Shown: positions 31,973 to 39,770 of the stretch, in pieces
Layout: every line of letters begins with the position of its first letter
Numbering within the stretch: the first letter of the stretch is position 1
Origin: Paenibacillus sp. cl123
Lineage (GTDB): Bacteria; Bacillota; Bacilli; Paenibacillales; NBRC-103111
Direction: 5' to 3'
Assembly: GCF_900101595.1 (NCBI RefSeq)
Contig: NZ_FMYY01000036.1
Span: 1-39,770 of the forward strand
Length of the DNA: 39,770 nt
Notes under the pieces: model-generated
Seen by the model: only the letters and a program-made list of their open reading frames with translations
What the model was told of the DNA's origin: nothing
Database searches by the model: none
Translations under genes and position numbers: made by a program

Positions 31973-33619
31973 CTAGCTTACGGTGACGTAAGTGACCGTC
32001 CGTTCGCCGTTCGGCAGCACGGCGCTTAATTCAAAGGAAGTGACGGTTCCTGACAAGGTGACTGCTCCGTCCTGCCCGACATTCACGCTGCCGCCGCCTT
32101 GAATGGCGGACACGGTGAACAGCGAAGCCAAGGCAAAGCTGTATTTCTTAGCATCTTCCTTCTCATACTTGATGCCATAATTATCCGTAATCGTCAGACC
32201 CATTGCCTCATAAGCGTCGAATTGGCTGGAATCCGACAGCTGATGCTTGTATGTCGTATTCTCCGCTTTGATAGTCTTGCCCGCTACGCTATCGGATTTT
32301 ACTTGAACGTTCGCAGTCAGCAGCTTGCTTTCGCCATCCATTGTCCGGAACATAATGTTCAGCGTAGCCGTCCCGGCTTTATTGCCGATCACATAGCCGC
32401 GGTTGTCCTCAGAAACTCCCACCCGCACAACGCTTGGATCGGAGGATGTGATGGCCTGAACGATACCCGGTACAGCTACCGCATCGCCGTTCGAAGTCAC
32501 GTTGATTTTAATTTCCTTTGCCAGCTTGCTGACAACAGGATTCTCTGCGTTAGCCCGCGTCTCCAGACCGTTGGTGCCCGTAGCCGCCTCAGTCAGGCCG
32601 CTGTCGATCACATTGGCAAGCTCATAGGTTTGCTGCGTGCTGTAGGTATAGCTGCCGGACGATACCGAGCTGGATGCCGCCGGTGTCGACGGAGTTGACG
32701 GCGCCGAGACTTTGAAGGCGGCAGTTGCCTGCTTGATCGCCGAAGCGTCCAGGCCGCTCAAGGTCACGGTGTAATCGCCCGCTGCGAGTGCCGAGTCAGC
32801 TGTCAGCGTAGCGGATTTCTTGTCGCTGGACCATGTGGTAATAGTAGGAACAGCGGCAGTGCCTTTATTCAAGGTCAGCTTCGCTTTGTCCGTATCGACT
32901 TCTCTGTCCAGGGCAACCGTCACCTTCAAGCTGTCGCTGGAGACCTTAGCCGAAACGACTGAGACGGTCGCAGCTGCCGGAGGAGTCACCGGCTTGTCCG
33001 TAATCTGCTTGACGGCGAACGAGCTGGTGACCAGATCGGCACGGTCGGCTGCGGCATCGCCGGTTTTGCCCATCGGATGGATGCCCAGTTCAACGGCCTG
33101 CTTTACCGCGTCGGCGAACCACACCGCACCCGTCGTATCGACCTTCTTGCCGAGTCCCCTCAGCAGAATCGCATCCAGCTGCCCTGCCGTCACCTGATCC
33201 CCGGGCGCAAAGGTTGTGTCCGTGATCCCATCGATCAATCCGGCCTGCTTGGCCGCTTCAATATACGGGATAGCCCAGCCGTTCGCGGGATCGTCCGCCC
33301 GTACATCGGAGAAGCTCGAAGTCTTCAATGCCGAATCCACCTTAATGTCGAAAAGGAGAACAGCGACCTTGGCGAATTGAGCCCGGGTCATGTTGTCACG
33401 AATGCCGAACGTATCGGCGGATACGCCTTCGAAGAGGCCTGCTGCGATCATAGCGTCTATTTTGGCCTTCAGGCTGGCGTCTATGTTGTTCAAGTCTTTA
33501 AAGCTGTCCGTCGTTACAGAAGCGGCAAGCGCCGTCGCCCCTGGCTGTACCAGAGCTGCGGATGTGTAGAAGGAAAGTGCCATCGTGCCGGTTGCGATCA
33601 TCGTTACTATTTTTTTCAT
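31973..33619 (-). CDS. SLH-domain surface protein with Ig-like repeats
   Basis: A 548-residue exported protein. A signal peptide (MKKIVTMIATGTMALSFYTS and on to ALAAS) is followed by about two SLH modules (FKDLNN...MTRAQFAKVAVLLFDI, and SSFSDVRADDPANGWAIPYI with GLIDGITDTTFAPGDQVTA). These bind secondary cell-wall polymers. A threonine/serine/proline linker leads to Ig-like beta domains (VSSDSLKVTVALDREVDTDK, later SDPSVVRVGVSEDNRG). The C-terminus is not recognised. GGAGGTATC precedes the ATG, and a strong promoter lies at 33656-33684. It forms a single transcription unit with its own terminator. Confidence 0.85.
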   Translation of the reverse strand: MKKIVTMIATGTMALSFYTSAALVQPGATALAASVTTDSFKDLNNIDASLKAKIDAMIAAGLFEGVSADTFGIRDNMTRAQFAKVAVLLFDIKVDSALKTSSFSDVRADDPANGWAIPYIEAAKQAGLIDGITDTTFAPGDQVTAGQLDAILLRGLGKKVDTTGAVWFADAVKQAVELGIHPMGKTGDAAADRADLVTSSFAVKQITDKPVTPPAAATVSVVSAKVSSDSLKVTVALDREVDTDKAKLTLNKGTAAVPTITTWSSDKKSATLTADSALAAGDYTVTLSGLDASAIKQATAAFKVSAPSTPSTPAASSSVSSGSYTYSTQQTYELANVIDSGLTEAATGTNGLETRANAENPVVSKLAKEIKINVTSNGDAVAVPGIVQAITSSDPSVVRVGVSEDNRGYVIGNKAGTATLNIMFRTMDGESKLLTANVQVKSDSVAGKTIKAENTTYKHQLSDSSQFDAYEAMGLTITDNYGIKYEKEDAKKYSFALASLFTVSAIQGGGSVNVGQDGAVTLSGTVTSFELSAVLPNGERTVTYVTVS

Positions 33620-33655
33620 GATACCTCCGGAAAGTAGAATAGAATTATAGTGCTA

Positions 33656-33684
33656 ACTATACATTGCTACATAAAGGCTGTCAT
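33656..33684 (-). promoter_or_regulatory. Promoter of the SLH-protein gene
   Basis: Minus strand: -35 ATGACA (33684-33679), 17-base spacer, -10 TATAGT (33661-33656). The start of transcription would be about 30 bases before the ATG at 33619. Confidence 0.55.
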
Positions 33685-33794
33685 TGTCAAATTGTTGGTC
33701 ATTCCGAAGGGGGGAGTTAACACCTCTCCCGCCGGAGGAATTTTCGGAGTATAATGAGCTGACAAATACATTACACGCTAGGAGGAAAGCAGGC

Positions 33795-34106
33795 ATGGAT
33801 ATCAAAGTGACACAAGCTCTGAACAAGGCTCTAAGCCATTGGCAGAGGATGGCCGGAGCATCTGGAGATGAAGCCGAGGAATCGGCGAATGAGTTCGAGG
33901 CGTCCTTCTACCGATTCATCGATGCCTTCCGGGAATGGACTTACGGGTTGGAGCCAAGTCCGCAAAGCCTGGAGGCGCTGCTGGAGCTGCCGGAGGTCGA
34001 ACGTATCATAGACCTGCTGCCCGCTCCCCTGTATTTGAACTTTGAAACCGAAGCAGAGCTTATTATTGAGCGCATTCTCCGAGTAGACGATGAAAAATAC
34101 GACTAG
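33795..34106 (+). CDS. Small acidic protein of unknown function
   Basis: A 103-residue acidic, helical protein (MDIKVTQALNKALSHWQRMA at the start, LILRVDDEKYD-like end). The ATG at 33795 follows AGGAGGAAAGC and is preferred over an upstream frame start at 33684. No domain is recognised and there is no membrane segment. A TATAAT hexamer at about 33752 could be its -10 box. Confidence 0.7.
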   Translation: MDIKVTQALNKALSHWQRMAGASGDEAEESANEFEASFYRFIDAFREWTYGLEPSPQSLEALLELPEVERIIDLLPAPLYLNFETEAELIIERILRVDDEKYD

Positions 34107-34494
34107 ACCAGCTTCATCCCTGCTTCGGGCACAGGGGCATTCTATTTCGGTTCTCTTACAAAAATGCCATGATCAACTATAAGACTGCGCTGCTCACCAT
34201 CATTAGAATCTTCCTCATGTATTCCTCCTTGGAAAACATATTTAACGCTTATTGCAAATTCCCATTTCCCTTATAAAACTTAAACGACATATTCAAGTTA
34301 TTTGTTGCAAATCGTTTGCATTTTCTTTGAATAGCGGCGGGTAGAGATAACTTTACTAAACGCTAGCGAGCCCGTTCCCAGCTTCAAAATACATAAAATC
34401 GCTTTGGCACGTATCTCGCCGAACAACACCTGCCTATCATCCAACAGCTCAGCTAAACCAAGCTAGGCTTTATTCAGGGAGGCTTCCGTTTTCT
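34107..34494. other. Intergenic region with a possible micro-ORF
   Basis: About 390 AT-rich bases. The only candidate content is a 13-codon minus-strand frame at 34177-34218 with a strong ribosome site, listed separately. I see no RNA gene or clear terminator. Confidence 0.4.
34177..34218 (-). CDS. Possible 13-residue micro-peptide
   Basis: A minus-strand ATG at 34218 is preceded by AAGGAGGAATAC, an optimal ribosome site at proper spacing, and reads MRKILMMVSSAVL before TAG. The sequence looks like the start of a signal peptide that stops early. It may be a leader or signalling peptide, or the leftover start of a deleted exported protein. Confidence 0.3.
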   Translation of the reverse strand: MRKILMMVSSAVL

Positions 34495-35124
34495 ATGCGC
34501 AAATTCGTCTCGGGTCTGTTATGCGGCATTCTTTTGTCCACGGCAACGGCAATCTATGCCTCGGATTCGGTTCCGAGCAGGATATGGCCCATCCAACTGG
34601 AAATCAACGATCATGTCCTCGAACCTTCCGCGGAACATCCGGTATTGAACTATGACGGCCAAGCCTATGTTCCTCTGCGCTTGATCGCTAACATGCTTGG
34701 ACTCGGGATCAAGTATCAGGATAAAGAAAATATCCTGTCGGTTCAATCCGAGCCGACCGATCTGAGCGAGGCAAGCCGCAAAGTCTGGCAAGCCCAATAC
34801 AGGCTGAGCATCGGACAAAGCCCGACAGAGGTAAAGCAAGTGCTCGGCGATCCGGAGGCGATCCTGCGAGAGGACAACCAGCCGGAAATCTGGCGCTATG
34901 ATATCGGAGCTGCCCCCGGCTATCGCACCGGCGGGAAGGAAGTGGATCAAGCCGCGCTCGCCAGCGGCGCCCTGCAAGCCCAGCTGTTCATACGTTGGTC
35001 TGCCGACACCGCAGCCCTGGATGGACTTCACCTCGGCTATACGGAAAGGGACGCTGCCCATATGCGTGAATATGTGTTCATTCTATTCCCGGACGGCACG
35101 ACTCTGCATGCGCTGGTGGAGTAA
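34495..35124 (+). CDS. Exported stalk-domain (copper amine oxidase N-like) protein
   Basis: A 209-residue protein with a signal peptide (MRKFVSGLLCGILLSTATAI, then YAS). Residues of about 35-80 match the stalk domain found in many Paenibacillus surface proteins: LEINDHVLE...PVLNYDGQAYVPLRLIANMLG, with the invariant YVPLR. The rest (about 90-209) contains an SmpA-like turn (IGQSPTEVKQVLGDPEAILR, then WRYDIG), suggesting a small extracytoplasmic fold. It stands alone between the micro-ORF region and the metalloprotease-like gene. Confidence 0.8.
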   Translation: MRKFVSGLLCGILLSTATAIYASDSVPSRIWPIQLEINDHVLEPSAEHPVLNYDGQAYVPLRLIANMLGLGIKYQDKENILSVQSEPTDLSEASRKVWQAQYRLSIGQSPTEVKQVLGDPEAILREDNQPEIWRYDIGAAPGYRTGGKEVDQAALASGALQAQLFIRWSADTAALDGLHLGYTERDAAHMREYVFILFPDGTTLHALVE

Positions 35125-35340
35125 TGTGCCAAAAAGGCAGCGGGCTGCTCGTCTTAAAGCTGCGGGTCGTACACGCAGCGTGTATTGGATTACCCGGCCG
35201 CATCGCGCTGCAACTTCCTCGGGCTTATCGCGTATAATAAAAAGGTATCCGGCACATTCTCTTGGCTGCTGCCGGTTAGTCGCAGTCATTTGTCGCTAGT
35301 ATTTCATGAAGTTACTTCGCAGAGAGACAGGTGAAGAAAG

Positions 35341-35793
35341 CTGGAGCAAGACATCTTTCGCAAGATCGTCGACAAGGTGCTGGATCGTTCGGGAAGCCGG
35401 ATCGAAGTGAAGGTTGAAAACAAATTTCCCGGCGGCAGGCTGATCGGCGGCAAATATCATATGGCTACAGGTCAAGTTTATATTTATCAGGAGCAGATCA
35501 AGCAGCAATGCTTCCAGCTCTTCGGTTCTCTGGACCGGCTGGAGGATTATATAGCAGTGGTTTGCGCCCATGAGCTGGGGCATGCCGAGGATCGGGAACT
35601 GCCTCGCTTGGCAAGCTTGCTCGATGAGGAGCTTACCGAACGGGAGCATCGGCTTATCGCGCTGGAGATTGAGGAGAACGCCTGGCATTACGCCGCGTCG
35701 GTATTGTCCGACATAGAGCCGGCGTTCCTCGCGCGGATCATCGACGCCTCGCTGGACGCGTACCGCCGAGGGCTGCAAACCGATATCGCTTAG
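35341..35793 (+). CDS. HELGH zinc-metalloprotease-like protein
   Basis: A protein of about 150 residues with AVVCAHELGHAEDREL, the HExxH zinc site in the ImmA/IrrE-like style, followed by an ENAWHYA segment with a further Glu and His. No membrane segment or signal peptide is present. The start is uncertain. The frame opens after a TGA at 35332; a CTG at 35341 has AGGTGAAGAAAG before it, while GTG 35377 lacks a ribosome site but gives 138 residues. A role in regulated proteolysis is possible; no HTH partner is adjacent. Confidence 0.7.
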   Translation: MEQDIFRKIVDKVLDRSGSRIEVKVENKFPGGRLIGGKYHMATGQVYIYQEQIKQQCFQLFGSLDRLEDYIAVVCAHELGHAEDRELPRLASLLDEELTEREHRLIALEIEENAWHYAASVLSDIEPAFLARIIDASLDAYRRGLQTDIA

Positions 35794-35806
35794 CCTAAGC
35801 GCGCCA

Positions 35807-35848
35807 AAAGGTCAGGACGACCCGGATCACCGGATTATCCTGACCTTT
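35807..35848. terminator. Bidirectional terminator
   Basis: A perfect 11-bp stem (AAAGGTCAGGA / TCCTGACCTTT) with a smaller CCGG-ATCA-CCGG hairpin inside. A-rich and T-rich ends suit both the rightward metalloprotease-like gene and the leftward KGG gene. Confidence 0.75.
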
Positions 35849-35880
35849 GTGCTGCCGCTGCATGCTGCAGCCGGCCGCCT

Positions 35881-36189
35881 TTAAGAGTTGTCGCGCTGGC
35901 GCGCGCGGGCTTCGCCGCCCTTGCGGCCCGCCTCTTCGCGGCTCATCTTGCCGTCATTGTCGCTTCTATTATCGTCACGGTTTTGATTCCCGCTATTGCC
36001 TCGGGATTCTCCGCCCTTTTCACCGATCTCCTGATAGAACTCCCGGCCATGAGAATCCGAGGTAGCTTCGCCGCCCTTACGGCCAATCTCCTGGTAGAAA
36101 TCGCGGTCATGGGTTCTTGCGGTTTCCTCGCCACCCATACGTCCTGCTTCTTCACGGCTCATCTTGCCATTGCGGTTGTTCTGTGCCAC
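35881..36189 (-). CDS. KGG-repeat general stress protein
   Basis: A 102-residue very hydrophilic protein built of four repeats ending in GG: KMSREEAGRMGGEET, FYQEIGRKGGEAT, FYQEIGEKGGESR and KMSREEAGRKGGEAR. These match the KGG/GsiB-like stress family, related to plant LEA proteins and often induced by desiccation or general stress. The start is GTG 36189 with AAGGAGTGA 7 bases before. The outer repeats and inner repeats are alike in pairs, suggesting an internal duplication. Confidence 0.88.
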   Translation of the reverse strand: MAQNNRNGKMSREEAGRMGGEETARTHDRDFYQEIGRKGGEATSDSHGREFYQEIGEKGGESRGNSGNQNRDDNRSDNDGKMSREEAGRKGGEARARQRDNS

Positions 36190-36272
36190 TGTCGAATCAC
36201 TCCTTATTGGGTATTGGTTGTTCCTCCAATAATTACCCTTGTCCCAGGAGTTGAAACACTCAAGCTGGCTGC

Positions 36273-37199
36273 TCAGTTCGCAAGCTCCGCGGAAGCCTTG
36301 TATCCGGCCGGAATAAAGGTGGATACTTGGGCCGGCGTGATGACCTGCGGATACATCTTATCCGGATCCGGCGCATGCAGCTTGTAGAGCACTACCGCAC
36401 GGTTCCCTTCCTCAAACCGGATGCCGGTAATTTCCATGCCGTAGCCGGGGTTCGGTCTCAGCTCCCAGGTCAAGGTGATCTTGTTCACTTCTTCGTTGAC
36501 CTTCTCTGTGCTGATCGCGATATCCGCCTGCGGCACAGGCGCTGGTTCCGGCGCCGGGGCCGGCTTGGAGACATGGGTTTCCAGCACGCGCACGGCGTTG
36601 TGTACCCAGACCGCCGCTTCGCCGCGGGTCAGCTCGCTCTTCGGATGGAAGCGTCCTGCCTGGTCAAGCTCGACAATTTTATACAGCAGCGCCCGCTGGA
36701 TAGTGCCCTGAAGCTCGGGAGTCAACTGGTCCTCGTCTTGAATCTGGATAAACATTTTAATCAGCGGAAAGTCGCCCTTCTTCTCCAGCGCCCGTACCAG
36801 CAGATCGCCGAATTGCTCCCGGGTGATCGACGCGTTCGGATTGATATCCTTCGGAAGCTCCAGCCCATGATAGTGAGCGATGACAAAGGCATCGGCATAC
36901 CAGGCTTCATCGGGCACATTGGCGTAATGGTCCGAAGCAAGCGGCGGCTTGGCAAACTTCATCAGATCCAGGTTGAGATCCATGGCCTTAACGATCATCT
37001 GCACGCTCTGGGCATAGCTGATCCGGCCCTTCGGCGCAAAGTGCTCCTGATCGATCCCGCTCACCACCCCGCGTTCCTTCAAAGCTGTCACCGCTTCACG
37101 TTGTCCATCCTCCACATCGGTAAAAGCAAACGCAGAACCAACGGTCATGCTGCTCAAAAGCAGCGCGATCAAGGCTAAAGCTGTTCTTTTTCTCATCAT
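36273..37199 (-). CDS. SLH-domain cell-wall-associated protein
   Basis: A 308-residue exported protein. A signal peptide (MMRKRTALALIALLLSSMTV) is followed by three SLH modules: AFTDVEDGQREAVTALKERG, with RISYAQSVQMIVKAMDL; NVPDEAWYADAFVIAHYHGL, with SITREQFGDLLVRAL; and KSELTRGEAAVWVHNAVRVL. A Pro/Ala/Glu linker (KPAPAPEPAPVP) leads to a small C-terminal beta domain (ITLTWELRPNPGYGMEITGI) resembling protease-complex-inhibitor domains of Paenibacillus surface proteins. AGGAG precedes the first ATG. It is probably displayed on the cell wall. Confidence 0.85.
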   Translation of the reverse strand: MMRKRTALALIALLLSSMTVGSAFAFTDVEDGQREAVTALKERGVVSGIDQEHFAPKGRISYAQSVQMIVKAMDLNLDLMKFAKPPLASDHYANVPDEAWYADAFVIAHYHGLELPKDINPNASITREQFGDLLVRALEKKGDFPLIKMFIQIQDEDQLTPELQGTIQRALLYKIVELDQAGRFHPKSELTRGEAAVWVHNAVRVLETHVSKPAPAPEPAPVPQADIAISTEKVNEEVNKITLTWELRPNPGYGMEITGIRFEEGNRAVVLYKLHAPDPDKMYPQVITPAQVSTFIPAGYKASAELAN

Positions 37200-37350
37200 C
37201 CTGATGCTCCTTTACTCCAGTAGTTGTACACAACCTCGCGAGTTATTGTCATTGACGGAGCGGCGATGAGAAAGGTTGCAGCAGCCTCCGATCCGGCTTC
37301 TGCCGCCGCGAGGCCCGACACCGGGCCGGTATGGAGTGGAGCTGTCCGGT

Positions 37351-38610
37351 TTAGGCGGAATGCTTGGCCAATGCTTCATCTTCGATGTAGCGATCCCGCG
37401 AAGCGCCGATGCCGAATACCAGTACAAGCAGGCTGTCGGCCAGCATGATGATCAGCGGCACCGTCCAGCTGCCCGTAGCATCATGCAGATAGCCGAGCAG
37501 CGCCGGTCCGATAGCGGCCAGCAAATAGCCGACAGCCTGGGACATCCCCGACAGCTCGGCCGCCGTATGGGCGCTGCGGGAACGCAATCCGTAGAACATC
37601 ATCGCCAAGCTGAAGGAGCTGCCGGCCCCCAGGCCGACGAGCAGCGTCCAAAGCAGAGTAAGACGGCCGCCCCCCAGAAGCAGACCCAAGATGCCTATAA
37701 GGAAAAAGGCAACGATAACCACCAGCAGCTTGATCTGGCTTCTCATCCGTCCGGCCAGCACCGGCACCAGGAAGGAAACGGGGAGCACGACGAGCTGCAT
37801 GGCCGACAGCGTCCAGCCCGCGGCCTCCGGCGTCATCCCGAATGTTTCCAGCATATCGGGGATCCAGGTGATGATCACGTAAAACAGCATGGATTGGCAG
37901 CCCATATACAACGCGATCTGCCACGCCAGCTTGGATTTCCAGACGTTCACCCGCGGGGTGTCGGATACCTTCCGGTCTCCGGACGATTGTACGGGTTTGC
38001 TCCCGGCTTGAACTTGAGGAAGCCAGCAGGCGATAGCCAACACAGCGAGCAGCGCCCATATCCCAAGCGCTCCCTTCCACCCCAGCCCTGCCCCGGCAGC
38101 GAGAGGAACGCTCACGCCGGAGGCGACTGCTCCGCTCAGATTCATCGCTACCGTGTATATGCCGATCATCATACCGATCCGCTCGGGGTATCCGGCTTTG
38201 ATCAGACTGGGCATCAGAACATTGCATACGGCTATCGCCATACCCAGTATGACGGTGCCGAGAAGCAGCAGCTCCGTGCCTGCCGCGGAGCGGATGACCA
38301 CCCCCGCAAGCAGCAGGATGACGGAGAGCAGCAGGACGCGCGCGGTCCCGAACCGGCGGGCCAATCCGGCCGCCGTCGGCGACAGGAAAGCAAAGGCCAG
38401 CAAGGGCAATGTTGTAATCATGCCCGCTACTGCCCCAGATATACCCAGGCTTTCCCGTATGTCGCCGATAAGCGGTCCTACGGAAGTGATCGGCGCGCGC
38501 AGGTTGGCCGCTATCAGGATAATGCCAAGCGCGAGCAGCCAGCCTCCCGCCGAAGAATGCTCCCCTACCCCGGCCTGCCCAGCCAGTTTCACGGATTTTG
38601 CAGATTTCAT
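37351..38610 (-). CDS. CynX/NimT-type MFS transporter
   Basis: A 419-residue transporter with about 12 hydrophobic helices. It has the CynX-like opening LALGIILIAANLRAPITSVG, then the cytoplasmic loop GLARRFGTARVL between helices 2 and 3. CynX relatives export or import small organic anions such as cyanate and are often adjacent to a GntR regulator. The ATG at 38610 overlaps the TGA of the FadR-like gene (ATGA) and is preceded by AGGAGGAATCATC. Regulator and transporter are therefore one operon. Substrate unknown. Confidence 0.88.
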   Translation of the reverse strand: MKSAKSVKLAGQAGVGEHSSAGGWLLALGIILIAANLRAPITSVGPLIGDIRESLGISGAVAGMITTLPLLAFAFLSPTAAGLARRFGTARVLLLSVILLLAGVVIRSAAGTELLLLGTVILGMAIAVCNVLMPSLIKAGYPERIGMMIGIYTVAMNLSGAVASGVSVPLAAGAGLGWKGALGIWALLAVLAIACWLPQVQAGSKPVQSSGDRKVSDTPRVNVWKSKLAWQIALYMGCQSMLFYVIITWIPDMLETFGMTPEAAGWTLSAMQLVVLPVSFLVPVLAGRMRSQIKLLVVIVAFFLIGILGLLLGGGRLTLLWTLLVGLGAGSSFSLAMMFYGLRSRSAHTAAELSGMSQAVGYLLAAIGPALLGYLHDATGSWTVPLIIMLADSLLVLVFGIGASRDRYIEDEALAKHSA

Positions 38611-39296
38611 GATGATTCCTCCTCTTCCCAAGCTTGCTTAAGCTCTGCGATATCCTGCAGCACGGCTTGCCCGGCCTTTTCTTCATCGCCCTCGATAATC
38701 GCCTCAATCAGAAGCTGATGCTTGTCCGCATGCAAGAAGCTGGATGTCTTCCTGTGCGGCGACAGCATGATCGACTCCCGGACAGCATCGGTCATGTGAC
38801 TGTACAGCTCCACCAGCATCGCATTGCCGGTGGCTTCCACGATGGATTGATGCAGGCAAAGATCAGTCTCCACGTACCGCTCGATATCGCCGCTTCGCGC
38901 ATATTCTCTGCACAGCTGCTGGTAATGCCGGATGCGGGCAATATCTTCATCCGTGCGCCTGACGGCGGACAGTCTGGCCGCTTCCCGCTCCAGCGCCTGA
39001 CGAACCTCCAAGGTCTCCAGCAGACCGGATTGCTGCGCCCGGCGCTGAAGCGCGGCTCCCAGCGCGCTGCGGGAGGATACATAAGTACCGTCGCCTTGTC
39101 TGGTAACCAGTACGCCCGCATGGCATAAGGCTTTAATGCCTTCTCGCAGCGTATTGCGGCTTACCTGCAGCTTGGCGATAAGCTCGGGCTCGGGCGGTAT
39201 TTTCTCTCCAACCGTCCAGTCACCGGATTCGATCATTGCCTCAAGCTGCACGATCACCTGATCGACAAGCGTCAGCCTGGTCGTTTTCTTCAGCAT
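38607..39296 (-). CDS. FadR-type GntR regulator
   Basis: A 229-residue regulator. The N-terminal winged helix (LVDQVIVQLEAMIESGDWTV, then GEKIPPEPELIAKLQVSRNTLREGIKAL and GVLVTRQGDGTYV) is followed by an all-helical FCD domain with metal-binding His residues (VETDLCLHQSIVEATGN, FLHADKHQLLIEAI). The ATG at 39296 has GGAGG 8 bases upstream, so the longer frame to 39572 is rejected. It is coupled to the MFS gene and likely controls it. A truncated IS-type transposase begins about 145 bases upstream. Confidence 0.88.
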   Translation of the reverse strand: MLKKTTRLTLVDQVIVQLEAMIESGDWTVGEKIPPEPELIAKLQVSRNTLREGIKALCHAGVLVTRQGDGTYVSSRSALGAALQRRAQQSGLLETLEVRQALEREAARLSAVRRTDEDIARIRHYQQLCREYARSGDIERYVETDLCLHQSIVEATGNAMLVELYSHMTDAVRESIMLSPHRKTSSFLHADKHQLLIEAIIEGDEEKAGQAVLQDIAELKQAWEEEESS

Positions 39297-39400
39297 TTCC
39301 AAAACCTCCAAACATCCTACCTTTATAGAAGCAAGTTCCCCTAATATAACACGGGTTCCCTTGCTTGTACAGTTTTTATTCTTCCGCTTGTTGTTGTTCC

Positions 39401-39440
39401 GTGATAATGTCACCCTATAACTGTTCTGAGATAATGTCAC
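39401..39440 (+). repeat. Left-end repeats of an insertion sequence
   Basis: GTGATAATGTCAC (39401-39413) and GAGATAATGTCAC (39428-39440) are 27 bases apart and end just before the transposase ATG. They look like the terminal repeat and an internal transposase-binding repeat of the element whose transposase follows. Confidence 0.6.
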
Positions 39441-39441
39441 T

Positions 39442-39770
39442 ATGGGACAGGAGACATTAACATTGACGAGAGCAGAGCTGAAGAAGGTATTAGTGGTGGA
39501 AAAGATCTTCGAGGGACATATGACAAACAAGGAAGGGGCAGCAGCGCTGGGGCTGACGGAGAGGCAGGTCATTCGATTGAAGCAGAAGTATCAGAACAAA
39601 GGAGGAGCTCGTGCACTTATCCACGGGAATCGTGGCAGAAAACCGGCACACGCCCTGCCGGACGAAGTGAGGGCGAAAGCGGCGACCCTGTATACAACGA
39701 AGTACCAAGGCAGCAACAACTGCCACTTTGCCGAATTGCTTGAGGAGCATGAATCATTGAAAATCAGCCC
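39442..39770 (+). CDS. ISNCY/IS1202-like transposase, N-terminal part (cut by window edge)
   Basis: The frame is open from ATG 39442 to the window end, 109 residues visible. It begins MGQETLTLTRAELKKVLVVE and contains a helix-turn-helix block EGAAALGLTERQVIRLKQKY followed by GNRGRKPAHALPDEVR. This matches the N-terminus of transposases of the ISNCY/IS1202 group. Whether it is intact beyond the window is unknown. It is transcribed away from the fadR-MFS operon and lies close to that operon's promoter. Confidence 0.75.
   Translation, partial: MGQETLTLTRAELKKVLVVEKIFEGHMTNKEGAAALGLTERQVIRLKQKYQNKGGARALIHGNRGRKPAHALPDEVRAKAATLYTTKYQGSNNCHFAELLEEHESLKIS

Noticed and set aside
37312..37327. Hairpin GGCCCG-ACAC-CGGGCC after the MFS gene
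   Set aside because: Short stem and no T-run on either strand; not enough to call a terminator.
37276..38718. Long plus-strand frame of 480 codons
   Set aside because: Antisense to the MFS transporter; the composition (His, Gln, Arg, Pro rich) is that of a GC-rich antisense frame, with no domain.

Overview
The window looks like a piece of a Paenibacillus-type Firmicute chromosome. The grounds are S-layer-homology (SLH) proteins, a KGG-repeat stress protein, a YheC/YheD ATP-grasp protein, a stalk-domain lipoprotein-like protein, and an OmpR/intramembrane-kinase plus ABC plus UppP envelope module, with strong GGAGG-type ribosome sites. It falls into two compositional halves. Roughly 1-19 kb is AT-rich, full of transposase debris, and carries an unusual gene cluster. 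From about 19.2 kb onward the DNA is clearly GC-rich and looks like resident chromosome.

Left half (accessory island). Transposase remnants lie at 1-261 and 2342-2589. Between and beyond them sits a long leftward gene run (14676 down to 2776): a PaaK-like adenylate-forming enzyme, a second AMP-dependent acyl ligase, an acyl carrier protein, a one-TM membrane-fusion-like protein, two fused TMD-NBD ABC exporters, a BtrH-like papain-fold protein, an AraC regulator, a second carrier protein, an HD phosphohydrolase and a GH36-like alpha-galactosidase. Most junctions are 4-base or longer overlaps, so this reads as one translationally coupled unit. A divergent pair (14900-15907) encodes a cupin-like protein and a third carrier protein, and opposing extended -10 promoters lie between the two units. 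A separate small operon (1833-593) encodes a 50-residue peptide resembling the first half of a carrier protein, followed by a second BtrH-like protein that seems to lack the nucleophilic Cys. There are no ketosynthase, condensation or multimodular NRPS/PKS genes. The set suggests a carrier-protein-tethered acyl or aminoacyl group that is activated, transferred and exported by stand-alone enzymes, possibly as a conjugate involving a galactoside. This is the best candidate for an undescribed system in the window.

Middle (15.9-19.2 kb) is a graveyard: a decayed RCC1-repeat gene, an IS3-family element with a clear A6G frameshift site but a lost catalytic Asp and a replaced 3' end, and a GNAT acetyltransferase.

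Right half. sbnA-sbnB (2,3-diaminopropionate synthesis) is coupled to a PaaK-like ligase carrying a 9-bp tandem repeat, with a divergent YheC/YheD ATP-grasp gene. Then come a sugar-phosphate isomerase/epimerase, an LRR protein coupled to a TmrB-like P-loop protein, and an envelope-defence block (response regulator, histidine kinase, ABC ATPase, ABC permease, UppP). The rest comprises small proteins, an SRPBCC protein with no canonical start codon, two SLH proteins, a stalk-domain protein, a HELGH metalloprotease-like protein, a KGG protein, and a FadR-type regulator coupled to a CynX-like MFS transporter. A transposase of another IS family runs off the right edge just upstream of fadR.
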